This document shows, piece by piece, positions 8,147 to 15,475 of a stretch of 15,763 bases of DNA. The stretch is from Sedimenticola sp. (GTDB lineage Bacteria > Pseudomonadota > Gammaproteobacteria > Chromatiales > Chromatiaceae). The first letter of the stretch is position 1, and each line of letters begins with the position of its first letter. The position numbers and the translations under genes are program-made. The stretch spans positions 1 through 15,763 of the forward strand of contig JALWGP010000090.1 of NCBI GenBank assembly GCA_027038775.1, written 5' to 3'. The notes below the pieces were generated by a model that was not told the DNA's origin, did not search any database, and saw only the letters and a program-made list of their open reading frames with translations.

Positions 8147-8159
8147 CTTCCGCTGGAAG
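8147..8159. repeat. Small hairpin on the right flank of the inverted repeat
   Basis: CTTCC and GGAAG form a five-pair stem around a three-base loop, nine bases past the right arm of the large inverted repeat and about 33 bases before the amidotransferase start. Together with the left hairpin it makes the whole block roughly symmetrical. It may mark the right end of the element; this is an inference from position only. Confidence 0.4.
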
Positions 8160-8192
8160 AGGGATGACAGTGTTGGCAAGGAAATAGACAGG

Positions 8193-10091
8193 ATGTGCGG
8201 AATCACCGGAATATTCGACATGCGGGGCGAAGGCGAGATCTCGCGCGATCTTCTCTCCCGCATGAACGAGACCCAGTTCCACCGGGGACCGGACGAGGGG
8301 GGCATGCACCTGGAGCCGGGCGTGGGGCTGGCCCACAGGCGGCTCTCCATCATCGACCTCTCCAGCGGACAGCAGCCGCTCTTCAACGAAGACCACAGCG
8401 TGGTGGTCACCTACAACGGCGAGATCTACAACTTCCCCGAGCTCACCCGCGAGCTGCAGGCCCTGGGCCACGTCTTCCGGACCCACTGCGACACCGAGGT
8501 GATCGTCCACGCCTGGGAGGAGTGGGGCGAGGCCTGCGTGGAGCGCTTCCGCGGCATGTTTGCCTTCGCCCTGTGGGACCGCAACCGGCGGGAGCTCTTC
8601 CTGGCACGTGACCGGCTGGGCATCAAGCCCCTCTACTACGCGGCGCTCTCCGACGGGACCTTCGTCTTCGGTTCGGAACTGAAGGCGCTGCAGGTGCACG
8701 GCGGGCTCCCGCGCGACATCGATCCCCTGGCGGTGGAGGAGTACTTCGCCTTCGGCTACGTGCCCGAACCGCGCACCATCTACCGTGGTGTCTTCAAGCT
8801 GCCGCCCGGGCACAGGCTCACCCTGAAGCGGGGTGAACCCCTGCCCGAACCGCGGGGCTACTGGGACGTGCCCTTCGAGGTGCGCACGCCGGCAGACGAG
8901 CAGGCGCTGATGGACGAACTGATGGCGCGCTTCGAGGAGGCGGTGCGCATCCGCATGGTGGCCGAGGTCCCCCTGGGTGCCTTCCTCTCCGGCGGCGTGG
9001 ACTCCAGCGCCGTGGTGGCGGCCATGGCGGGGATCTCCGGGGAGCCGGTGAACACCTGCTCCATCTCCTTCGGCGACCCCCGCTTCAACGAGGCCAGGTA
9101 TGCCGCCATGGTGGCGGAACGTTTCCACACCGCCCACCGGGTGGAGCAGGTGGATCCCGACGATTTCGACCTGGTGGACCACCTGGCCGATCTCTACGAC
9201 GAACCCTATGCCGACAGTTCGGCGCTGCCCACCTACCGGGTCTGCGAGCTGGCGAAGAAACAGGTGACCGTGGTGCTCTCCGGCGATGGCGGCGACGAGA
9301 ACCTGGCCGGCTACCGGCGCTACCGCTGGCACACCTACGAGGAGCGCATGCGCGCCCTGGTGCCGGCGTCGCTGCGGCGTCCCCTCTTTGGCCTGCTCGG
9401 CAGGCTCTACCCCAAGCTCGACTGGGCGCCGAGGATCTTCCGCGCCAAGAGCACCTTCCAGGCCATGGCGCGCGATGCCCTGGAGGGCTACCTGCACAGC
9501 GTCTCCATTCTCTCCGACGAGATGCGCGGGAAGCTCTTCAGCGACCGCCTCAAGCGCGAGCTGCAGGGATACCGGGCGGTAGAGGTGTTCCGCCGCCACG
9601 CGCGCAACGCGCCCACCGACCATCCCCTTTCGCTGGTACAGTACCTGGACATGAAGACCTACCTGCCCGGCGACATCCTCACCAAGGTGGACCGCGCCAG
9701 CATGGCCCATGCCCTGGAGGTGCGGGTGCCCATCCTGGACCACGAGCTGGTGGAGTGGATCTCCGGACTGCCGCCGGAGACGAAGCTGCGCGGCCGCGAG
9801 GGCAAGTACCTTTTCAAGAAGGCCCTGGAGACGGTGCTGCCCCGCGAGATCCTCTACCGTCCCAAGATGGGCTTCGCCGTTCCCCTGGCGGGCTGGTTCC
9901 GTGGTCCGCTGAAGGAGCGGGTGCGGGAGGGGGTGTTGGGTGGCGTCATGGCCGACTCCGGCCTGTTCGACCACGACTACCTGAAAAAGCTGGTGGATCA
10001 GCACCAGTCGGGGATCCGGGACTACAGCGCCTCCCTCTGGACGCTGCTCATGTTCGAATCCTTCCTGCGCAAGGAGGAGCGCATCGCATGA
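8193..10091 (+). CDS. Asparagine-synthase-like amidotransferase, exosortase-system type (TIGR03108-like)
   Basis: A 632-residue class II glutamine amidotransferase fused to an asparagine-synthase domain. Cys2 (MCGITGIF) is the N-terminal nucleophile that releases ammonia from glutamine once Met is removed. QFHRGPDEGG (28-37), AHRRLSIIDLSSGQQP (47-62) and YNGEIYN (74-80) complete the glutaminase domain (about 1-215). SGGVDSS (266-272) is the ATP pyrophosphatase loop, and LSGDGGDENLAGYRRY (362-377) is a second conserved block. In EPS loci such proteins are thought to amidate a carboxylate on a sugar or amino-acid substituent; the real substrate is unknown. AAGGA at 8178-8182 is the likely ribosome site, ten bases before ATG 8193. 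It is the first gene after the palindromic element, and its stop overlaps the next start (ATGA). Housekeeping AsnB is the alternative, less likely in this setting. Confidence 0.93.
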   Translation: MCGITGIFDMRGEGEISRDLLSRMNETQFHRGPDEGGMHLEPGVGLAHRRLSIIDLSSGQQPLFNEDHSVVVTYNGEIYNFPELTRELQALGHVFRTHCDTEVIVHAWEEWGEACVERFRGMFAFALWDRNRRELFLARDRLGIKPLYYAALSDGTFVFGSELKALQVHGGLPRDIDPLAVEEYFAFGYVPEPRTIYRGVFKLPPGHRLTLKRGEPLPEPRGYWDVPFEVRTPADEQALMDELMARFEEAVRIRMVAEVPLGAFLSGGVDSSAVVAAMAGISGEPVNTCSISFGDPRFNEARYAAMVAERFHTAHRVEQVDPDDFDLVDHLADLYDEPYADSSALPTYRVCELAKKQVTVVLSGDGGDENLAGYRRYRWHTYEERMRALVPASLRRPLFGLLGRLYPKLDWAPRIFRAKSTFQAMARDALEGYLHSVSILSDEMRGKLFSDRLKRELQGYRAVEVFRRHARNAPTDHPLSLVQYLDMKTYLPGDILTKVDRASMAHALEVRVPILDHELVEWISGLPPETKLRGREGKYLFKKALETVLPREILYRPKMGFAVPLAGWFRGPLKERVREGVLGGVMADSGLFDHDYLKKLVDQHQSGIRDYSASLWTLLMFESFLRKEERIA

Positions 10092-11326
10092 AGATCCTGC
10101 ACGTTCTCGACCACTCCATTCCCCTGCACAGCGGCTACACCTTCCGCACCCGGGCCATCCTGGAACAGCAGCGGGCGCTGGGGTGGGAGACCGCCCACGT
10201 CACCAGCAGCAAGCATCGCGCCGGGGAAGCCGACGAAGAGACGGTGGACGGCCTGCACTTCTATCGCACCCCTTCCGCCGGAGGGCTGCTTGCCCGCCTG
10301 CCGGTGGTGAACCAGTGGGCGGTGGTGACGGGCCTCGAAGAACGGCTTGACGAGGTGATCCGCAGGGAGCGCCCGGACCTGCTGCACGCCCATTCACCCA
10401 GCCTCAACGGGCTGGCGGCGCTGCGCGCGGGAAAGCGGCACGGCCTTCCCGTGGTCTACGAGTGCCGTGCCTTCTGGGAGGATGCGGCCGTGGATCACGG
10501 CACCAGCCGGGAAGGGGGGCTGCGCTACCGCCTCACACGGGCCCTGGAGACCCACGTGTTCCGCGAGGCCGACGCCGTCACCACCATCTGCGAGGGGCTC
10601 AAGCGCGACATCGTCGCCCGGGGCATTCCCGAGGAGAAGATCACGGTGATTCCCAACGCGGTGGACCTGGAGCGCTTTTCCCTGGAGGGGGGGCATGACC
10701 CGGAGCTGGCGGCCAGCCTCGGTCTGGAAGGCAAGGTGGTACTGGGGTTTCTCGGCTCCTTCTACGCCTACGAGGGGCTGATGCTGCTGGTGGAGGCGCT
10801 GCCGGGCATTCTCGAGCGGGTTCCCGAGGTGCGCCTGCTGCTGGTGGGAGGGGGACCCCAGGAACGGGCGCTGAAGGAACGGGTGGCACAGCTGGGATTG
10901 TCCGACAAGGTGGTCTTCACCGGCCGCGTGCCCCACGAGTCGGTGGCCGGCTACTACCGGCTGGTGGACATCCTGGTCTATCCCCGCCTGAGCATGCGGC
11001 TCACCGACCTGGTGACGCCGCTCAAGCCGCTGGAGGCGATGGCCCAGGGCAAGCTGGTGCTGGCGTCCGACGTGGGGGGGCACCTCGAGCTCATCAAGGA
11101 TGGCATCAACGGCCGGCTGTTCCGTGCCGGTGACCGTGCGTCGCTGGAGGAGGCGGTGGCCGGGCTGGTCCGGGACAGGGAGCAGTGGCAGAAGTTCCGG
11201 GACAGCGGGCGCCGCTTCGTGGAGGAGGAGCGCAACTGGCCGCGCAGCGTGGGCCGCTACCGGCGCGTCTACGCCAGGGCTCTCTCGGAAAGGTCCACTG
11301 TGCTGGCTTCGGCCGGGGAGGGATGA
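10088..11326 (+). CDS. GT4-type glycosyltransferase, exosortase A-associated family (TIGR04063-like)
   Basis: A 412-residue GT-B/GT4 enzyme. I start at ATG 10088, which overlaps the amidotransferase stop (ATGA) and has a strong AAGGAGGAG ribosome site at 10071-10079. The open frame extends upstream only as a shadow of the previous gene. The beginning MKILHVLDHSIPLHSGYTFR (1-20) is characteristic of the family. Later landmarks are VYECRAFWEDAAVDHGT (123-139), TVIPNAVDLERF (186-197), LGFLGSFYAYEG (219-230), and TPLKPLEAMAQGKLVLASDV (310-329), whose E316 is the nucleotide-sugar-binding glutamate of the second half of the GT4 motif. It should act on the cytoplasmic face in EPS assembly. The sugar it transfers cannot be told. 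Its product is the third of four GT4 enzymes here. Confidence 0.92.
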   Translation: MKILHVLDHSIPLHSGYTFRTRAILEQQRALGWETAHVTSSKHRAGEADEETVDGLHFYRTPSAGGLLARLPVVNQWAVVTGLEERLDEVIRRERPDLLHAHSPSLNGLAALRAGKRHGLPVVYECRAFWEDAAVDHGTSREGGLRYRLTRALETHVFREADAVTTICEGLKRDIVARGIPEEKITVIPNAVDLERFSLEGGHDPELAASLGLEGKVVLGFLGSFYAYEGLMLLVEALPGILERVPEVRLLLVGGGPQERALKERVAQLGLSDKVVFTGRVPHESVAGYYRLVDILVYPRLSMRLTDLVTPLKPLEAMAQGKLVLASDVGGHLELIKDGINGRLFRAGDRASLEEAVAGLVRDREQWQKFRDSGRRFVEEERNWPRSVGRYRRVYARALSERSTVLASAGEG

Positions 11327-11331
11327 GGAAG

Positions 11332-12198
11332 ATGGAGGTCGCGGAAAAGGGGGGGGTGGCACTGCTGTCCGGTGGACGGGAGCGAAGGTTCCTGCCCTGG
11401 TTGCTCGGAGGGCTCTATCTGGCCGTCTACGGCCCCACCCTGGCCTGGCTCTGGCACCGATGGACGCTGAGCATCTGGTACAACGGGCACGGCATCCTGA
11501 TCACCCTGGTGGTGGCCTGGCTGGTACGCGAGGAGCTCAGGCGGTTCGAGGGGCGGCCGCGGGATGCCAATCCCTGGGGCTTCCTGCTCCTGGTGCCGGC
11601 GCTGGCGCTGCACATGCTCGATACCGGCATCCACTCCCAGCTGCTCTCCGCCTTCTCCCTGGTGCTCGGGCTGCCCGGGCTCTCCCTTTTGCTGCTGGGC
11701 ACCGAGCGTACGCGCGCCATCATCTTTCCCCTGCTGGTGCTCTTCCTCACCCTGCCGATCCCCCTGGTTTTCACCGAGTCCATCCACCTCTTCCTGCGCC
11801 ACATCGCCACCGTGGCCTCCGCGTGGATCCTGCCCCATGTCGGGATTCCCGTCTTCGCCAGTGGCACCCTGCTGGAGACGCCCAACGGCTCCCTCATGGT
11901 GGCCGACGCCTGCAGTGGTTTCTCCACCCTCTATGCCACCGTCACCGTGGCCGTGCTCACCGCCTATGCCACGCGCAGCCGGTGGCGCCGGGTGGCGGTG
12001 CTGCTGGTGGCGGTTCCGCTCGCCATCGTCGTCAACGTGGCACGGGTGGTGGTCCTGGCGGTGTTGGTGGACCGTTTCGGGCTCGACGTGCTGCACACCT
12101 CAGCGCACGAACTCTCGGGCATGGCTACCTTCGCCGTGGCCTTGCCCCTCATCTTCTGGCTGGGGTACGAACCGCGGAAGCAGGAGGCCGGATCGTGA
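11332..12198 (+). CDS. Exosortase/archaeosortase family transpeptidase, short single-domain form
   Basis: A 288-residue multi-pass inner-membrane protein (about eight hydrophobic segments between 21 and 278). Exosortases are thought to cleave C-terminal sorting tags of exported proteins and pass them to a surface acceptor. The three family catalytic positions are visible: Cys194 in VADACSGF (190-197), Arg238 in VVNVARVVVLAVL (233-245), and His259 in HELSG (259-263). The fold lead-in SIWYNGHGILITLVVAWLV (47-65) matches the usual 'H-G' first block. The block wording differs from typical XrtA (ACSGLRY / NGLRA / DHLIYGW) and is nearer to XrtB-like sequences by eye, so the subtype is left open. 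Start: ATG 11332 has GGGGAGGG nine bases upstream; ATG 11323 (ATGA overlap with the glycosyltransferase stop) would add three residues but is too close to that site. It overlaps the next gene by GTGA. Confidence 0.88.
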   Translation: MEVAEKGGVALLSGGRERRFLPWLLGGLYLAVYGPTLAWLWHRWTLSIWYNGHGILITLVVAWLVREELRRFEGRPRDANPWGFLLLVPALALHMLDTGIHSQLLSAFSLVLGLPGLSLLLLGTERTRAIIFPLLVLFLTLPIPLVFTESIHLFLRHIATVASAWILPHVGIPVFASGTLLETPNGSLMVADACSGFSTLYATVTVAVLTAYATRSRWRRVAVLLVAVPLAIVVNVARVVVLAVLVDRFGLDVLHTSAHELSGMATFAVALPLIFWLGYEPRKQEAGS

Positions 12199-12803
12199 TC
12201 GCACTGCGCTACGTACCCGGGGTGATCCTCCTGCTGGCGGTGGCGCTGGTGCCCACCGTGATCCACCAGTACCTGGGCATGGAGGAGGACGACGGGCGCA
12301 GGACGGCCGCCGTGCCGCAGGTGCTGGCGGGCTTCCAGGGGCGTCCTGCAGAGCGCCGGCGGGCCTGGGGTGAAGCCACCTTTGGTGCCCGGGACTGGTT
12401 CGAGCGAATCTACGAGGGACAGGGGAAGAAGGTCCGGCTCTTCGTGGGCCGGTCTTATGACCAGAAACGGATCTACCATCATCCGGAGATCGCCCTCTCG
12501 CGCGGCATCGATCTGGAGCCGGAAAAACTGGAGGAACTGGGGGAGGGCATCCCGGTTCACCTCATGTGGGAAAAGGACGGGCGCGGCGTGGCGGCCTATG
12601 TCCTGCTCTACGACGACCGCTTCATCGTCGATCCCGTGGCCAACCAGTTGCGCACTGCGTTGTGGCAGCTGTTCCATCCGCGCAGGTCCATCACGCTCTT
12701 CTACGTGGCGGACCGCGAGCTGCCCGCGGGGACGCCCTTCGAGGGGAGTGCGGCCGCGAGGATCCTGCGGGAGGCGATCGACCGTTTCAGGGAGCAGCAG
12801 TGA
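12195..12803 (+). CDS. EpsI-like exosortase-associated protein, stand-alone and divergent
   Basis: A 202-residue protein with one N-terminal membrane helix (about residues 5-22, YVPGVILLLAVALVPTVI) and a soluble domain presumably outside the membrane. GTG 12195 shares GTGA with the exosortase stop and is served by AGGAGG at 12182-12187. The order of elements recalls the EpsI family (PF11984/TIGR02914 from memory): a VLAGFQGRP block near 38-46, VRLFVGRSYDQKR (about 79-91), HHP (about 94-96), then a VAAYVLLYDDRFIVDP segment and a C-terminal helix. The Cys-containing 'HSPRVCLPG'-type stretch common in EpsI is replaced by HHPEIALSRG, with no cysteine anywhere in the protein. Position directly after an exosortase supports the call. 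EpsI function is not firmly established; support of sorting or EPS export is inferred. Confidence 0.7.
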   Translation: MIALRYVPGVILLLAVALVPTVIHQYLGMEEDDGRRTAAVPQVLAGFQGRPAERRRAWGEATFGARDWFERIYEGQGKKVRLFVGRSYDQKRIYHHPEIALSRGIDLEPEKLEELGEGIPVHLMWEKDGRGVAAYVLLYDDRFIVDPVANQLRTALWQLFHPRRSITLFYVADRELPAGTPFEGSAAARILREAIDRFREQQ

Positions 12804-14021
12804 GTGACCCGGCCGGCGCTCATCGTCTTCTCCACCCTGTTTCCCCACGGCGGCGCACCGGGGGCCGGCCTCTTCATCCGTGAGCGGATGTTCCGCGTGG
12901 GAAGGGAGCTGCCGCTGGTGGTGGTCTCGCCCCGTCCCTGGTTTCCGGGCCAGGGGCTGATCCGGCGTTTCCGGCCCCGTTTCCGGCCGCCGGCCCCGCA
13001 CGAAGAGATCCAGCAGGGGGTGCGGGTCTATTTTCCCCGGTTCCTGGCGCTGCCCGGCGTGCTGCGCCGCCTGGACGGCTTCTTCATGGCGCTGGGCAGC
13101 TACCGGCTCGTCCGGCGACTGCAGCGCGAGGAGGGGTTCAATCTCATCGATGCCCACTTCGCCTACCCCGACGGCTATGCCGCCACACGCCTGGGACGCT
13201 GGCTGAAACTCCCGGTGACCATCACCCTGCGGGGCACCGAGGTGCCCCATGCGCGCAGGCCGGCGTTGCGGCGCCGCCTGCTCGCGGCACTGCGGGATGC
13301 GGACCGGGTTTTCTCGGTCTCCGCGGCCCTGAAGGAACACGTGGTGGCGTTGGGCGCAACGGAGGAGAAGATCGAGGTGGTGGGCAACGGCGTGGATCCC
13401 GAGAAGTTCCGGCCGGTGCCGAAACAGGAAGCCAGGGAGCGGCTCGGGCTCGAAGGGGAGGGGCCGGTGCTCATCACGGTGGGTGGGCTGGTGGAGCGCA
13501 AGGGCTTTCACCGGGTGATCGAACTGCTGCCCCGGCTTCTTCGGCGCCACCCGGAGCTGGTCTACCTGGTGGTGGGCGGGCCGAGTCCGGAAGGGGACTG
13601 GAGCCAGCGGCTGCGCCAGCAGGTCTCGTCCCTGGGGCTGGAGGAACGGGTTCGTTTCCTGGGCCCGGTGGCGCCCCGGGAGCTCAGGTTCCCGTTGTCG
13701 GCCGCCGATCTCTTCGTGCTGGCCACCAGCAACGAGGGCTGGGCCAACGTCTTCCTCGAGGCCATGGCCTGCGGCCTGCCGGTGGTGACCACCGACGTCG
13801 GCGGCAACCGGGAGGTGGTGTGCAGCGACACCCTGGGCATCGTGGTGCCTTTTGGGGAGCTGGAACCATTGGCCGATGCCCTGCTCGAGGCGTTGGAGCG
13901 GGAGTGGGACCGGGAGGCGATCATCGCCCATGCCCGGGCCAACAGCTGGGACGGAAGGGTGCGCACGCTGGTGGCGGCCTTCGAAAGAGTGATCCGTGAA
14001 CGGGAGAGGAGGGAGCCATGA
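12804..14021 (+). CDS. GT4-type glycosyltransferase
   Basis: A 405-residue GT-B enzyme of family GT4 (PF13439 plus PF00534 type). GTG 12804 follows the previous stop directly (TGA then GTG), and AGGGAG at 12789-12794 lies nine bases upstream. Landmarks: FSTLFPHGGAPGAGLFIRER (9-28) as the acceptor-side loop, DAHFAYPDGYAATRLGRWLK (116-135), TLRGTEVPHARR (141-152), GNGVDPEKFRP (194-204), TVGGLVERKGFHRVIELLP (225-243), and SNEGWANVFLEAMACGLPVV (309-328), which holds the E-x7-E pair E311 and E319. DVGGNREVV follows. The start resembles WbnK/colanic-type EPS glycosyltransferases, but the sugar is not predictable. It is the fourth GT4 enzyme in the cluster. Its stop overlaps the next start (ATGA), and the purine-rich GGGAGAGGAGGGAG near its end is the next gene's ribosome site. 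Confidence 0.92.
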   Translation: MTRPALIVFSTLFPHGGAPGAGLFIRERMFRVGRELPLVVVSPRPWFPGQGLIRRFRPRFRPPAPHEEIQQGVRVYFPRFLALPGVLRRLDGFFMALGSYRLVRRLQREEGFNLIDAHFAYPDGYAATRLGRWLKLPVTITLRGTEVPHARRPALRRRLLAALRDADRVFSVSAALKEHVVALGATEEKIEVVGNGVDPEKFRPVPKQEARERLGLEGEGPVLITVGGLVERKGFHRVIELLPRLLRRHPELVYLVVGGPSPEGDWSQRLRQQVSSLGLEERVRFLGPVAPRELRFPLSAADLFVLATSNEGWANVFLEAMACGLPVVTTDVGGNREVVCSDTLGIVVPFGELEPLADALLEALEREWDREAIIAHARANSWDGRVRTLVAAFERVIRERERREP

Positions 14022-15367
14022 GCCTCTACACGAAACTGGTGTCATCCGTTCTCTTCCCGCTTCACGAGCGGTTGAAGGGACACGACAGCGTGGCCGTCCG
14101 GCGGGAGATGGAGCGTACGCAGTGGCTGCGGCCGGAAGAACTCCGGCAGCTGCAGCTGGAGCGGCTGCGGCGGTTCCTGCAGGAGGTGCGTGAGCACGTG
14201 CCTGCCTGGCGGGAACGGTTCGCCGACCTGGACTTCGATCCCGGTTCCCTCGCCTCGCTCGAGGAGCTGCAGCGGTTGCCGCTCACCGACAAGGCCTTCA
14301 TCCGCCAGAACACGGAGCAGCTGAAAGCGGACGACGCGCGCGGGCTGGCGAGATTCAATACCGGGGGTTCCAGTGGCGAGCCGCTCATCTTCTACATCGG
14401 CAGGGAGCGGGTGAGCCACGACGTGGCGGCCAAGTGGCGGGCCACCCGCTGGTGGGACGTCGACATCGGCGATCCCGAGATCGTGGTCTGGGGCTCTCCC
14501 ATCGAGCTGGGCGCCCAGGACCGCGTGCGCCAGGTACGGGACGCCCTGCTGCGCACCCGGCTCCTGCCCGCCTTCGAAATGTCGGAGGCGAAGCTCGACG
14601 ACTTCGTTCGGCAGATCCGCCGCATGCGGCCGCGCATGCTCTTCGGCTACCCCTCCGCCCTGGCGCACATCGCCGCCCACGCGGAGCAACGGGGAATCGC
14701 CATGGACGACCTCGGCATCCGTGTCGCCTTCGTCACCTCGGAACGGCTCTACGACCACCAGCGGGAGCGCATCTCCCGGGTCTTCGGCTGCCCCGTGGCC
14801 AACGGCTACGGCGGCAGGGACGCCGGCTTCATCGCCCATGCCTGTCCCGAGGGCGGCATGCACATCACCGCTGAGGACCTCATCGTGGAGATCGTTGACC
14901 GGGAGGGAAGGGTGCTGCCGCCGGGAGAGAGCGGGGAGATCGTGGTGACCCACCTGGCCACCCGGGACTTCCCCTTCATCCGGTACCGCACCGGGGACGT
15001 GGGGATCCTCGACGAGCGCACCTGTTCCTGCGGCCGGGGGCTGCCGCTGCTGAAGGAGATCCAGGGGCGCACCACCGATTTCATCGTGGCCCGGGACGGC
15101 ACCGTGCTGCATGGCCTTGCGCTCATCTACGTGCTGCGCGATCTGCCCGGCGTGGCGGAGTTCAAGATCGTGCAGGAGAGCCTGGATCTCACCCGCGTGC
15201 AGATCGTGCGTGGGCCGGAATACTCCGCCGACGCCGAAGCGCAGATCCGCGAGGTCTTCCGCAAGCGCCTGGGTGCGGAGGTGGAGATCGACATCGAGTA
15301 CGTGGAGCGCATCGAGGCCGAGAAGTCGGGCAAGTTCCGCTACGTGGTGAGTCGCGTCTCCATCTGA
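14018..15367 (+). CDS. CapK/PaaK-like adenylate-forming enzyme (phenylacetate-CoA ligase family)
   Basis: A 449-residue ANL-superfamily protein of the kind often annotated phenylacetate-CoA ligase or CapK. It should activate a carboxylic acid with ATP as an acyl-adenylate, perhaps for transfer to a polysaccharide. Motifs: NTGGSSGEPL (114-123) ATP-binding loop, SERLYDHQRE (241-250), NGYGGRDAG (262-270), ACPEGGMHI (275-283), FIRYRTGD (320-327), CSCGRGLP (336-343), and QGRTTDF (349-355). In PaaK the YGxxE block carries a glutamate; here the matching place reads GRD, as in CapK-type YGSRE sequences but with Asp. A cysteine cluster (C276, C336, C338) could bind zinc. ATG 14018 overlaps the upstream stop (ATGA), with a strong purine-rich ribosome site at 14002-14015. 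It is the last gene of the tight run, so EPS acylation is the likely role (inference). Confidence 0.88.
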   Translation: MSLYTKLVSSVLFPLHERLKGHDSVAVRREMERTQWLRPEELRQLQLERLRRFLQEVREHVPAWRERFADLDFDPGSLASLEELQRLPLTDKAFIRQNTEQLKADDARGLARFNTGGSSGEPLIFYIGRERVSHDVAAKWRATRWWDVDIGDPEIVVWGSPIELGAQDRVRQVRDALLRTRLLPAFEMSEAKLDDFVRQIRRMRPRMLFGYPSALAHIAAHAEQRGIAMDDLGIRVAFVTSERLYDHQRERISRVFGCPVANGYGGRDAGFIAHACPEGGMHITAEDLIVEIVDREGRVLPPGESGEIVVTHLATRDFPFIRYRTGDVGILDERTCSCGRGLPLLKEIQGRTTDFIVARDGTVLHGLALIYVLRDLPGVAEFKIVQESLDLTRVQIVRGPEYSADAEAQIREVFRKRLGAEVEIDIEYVERIEAEKSGKFRYVVSRVSI

Positions 15368-15387
15368 ACCCCTTCCGCGGGCGAATC

Positions 15388-15406
15388 ACCGCTTCTGAGA
15401 AGCGGT
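15388..15406 (+). terminator. Possible weak terminator hairpin after the EPS gene run
   Basis: ACCGCTTC and GAAGCGGT form a perfect eight-pair stem around a TGA loop, 20 bases after the CapK-like stop. No run of T follows; the next bases are C-rich (TCCCGAACCCTTT). It could be a weak or factor-assisted terminator, an mRNA-stabilising end, or chance. The gap 15368-15475 also holds a TATAGG at 15434-15439 that might serve as a -10 box, but no convincing -35 at proper spacing. Confidence 0.4.
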
Positions 15407-15475
15407 TCCCGAACCCTTTCTCCCGTAGCTGCTATAGGTAGCAACAGGCGGCTTCCACAACGAGGGGGTGACATC

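Noticed and set aside
7999..8187. A 62-codon open frame in the gap, starting with an ATGA overlap
   Set aside because: Most of it is the inverted repeat and its hairpins; the sequence is low in hydrophobic core residues and matches nothing I recognise. It is better explained as a chance frame through a GC-rich palindrome.
7317..10004. Very long minus-strand open frame (895 codons)
   Set aside because: It is antisense to the amidotransferase and runs across the inverted repeat; no domain recognisable and shadow-like composition.
9755..10087. Upstream extension of the third glycosyltransferase frame
   Set aside because: It overlaps the end of the amidotransferase gene; the family N-terminus begins exactly at ATG 10088, which has a strong ribosome site.
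11100..12194. Upstream extension of the EpsI-like frame
   Set aside because: The extension overlaps the glycosyltransferase and exosortase in another frame and is Arg/Gly/Pro-rich shadow sequence. GTG 12195 with AGGAGG is the real start.
11964..14045. Long minus-strand open frame (693 codons)
   Set aside because: It is antisense to exosortase, EpsI-like and glycosyltransferase genes, all with convincing motifs; it has no recognisable motif.
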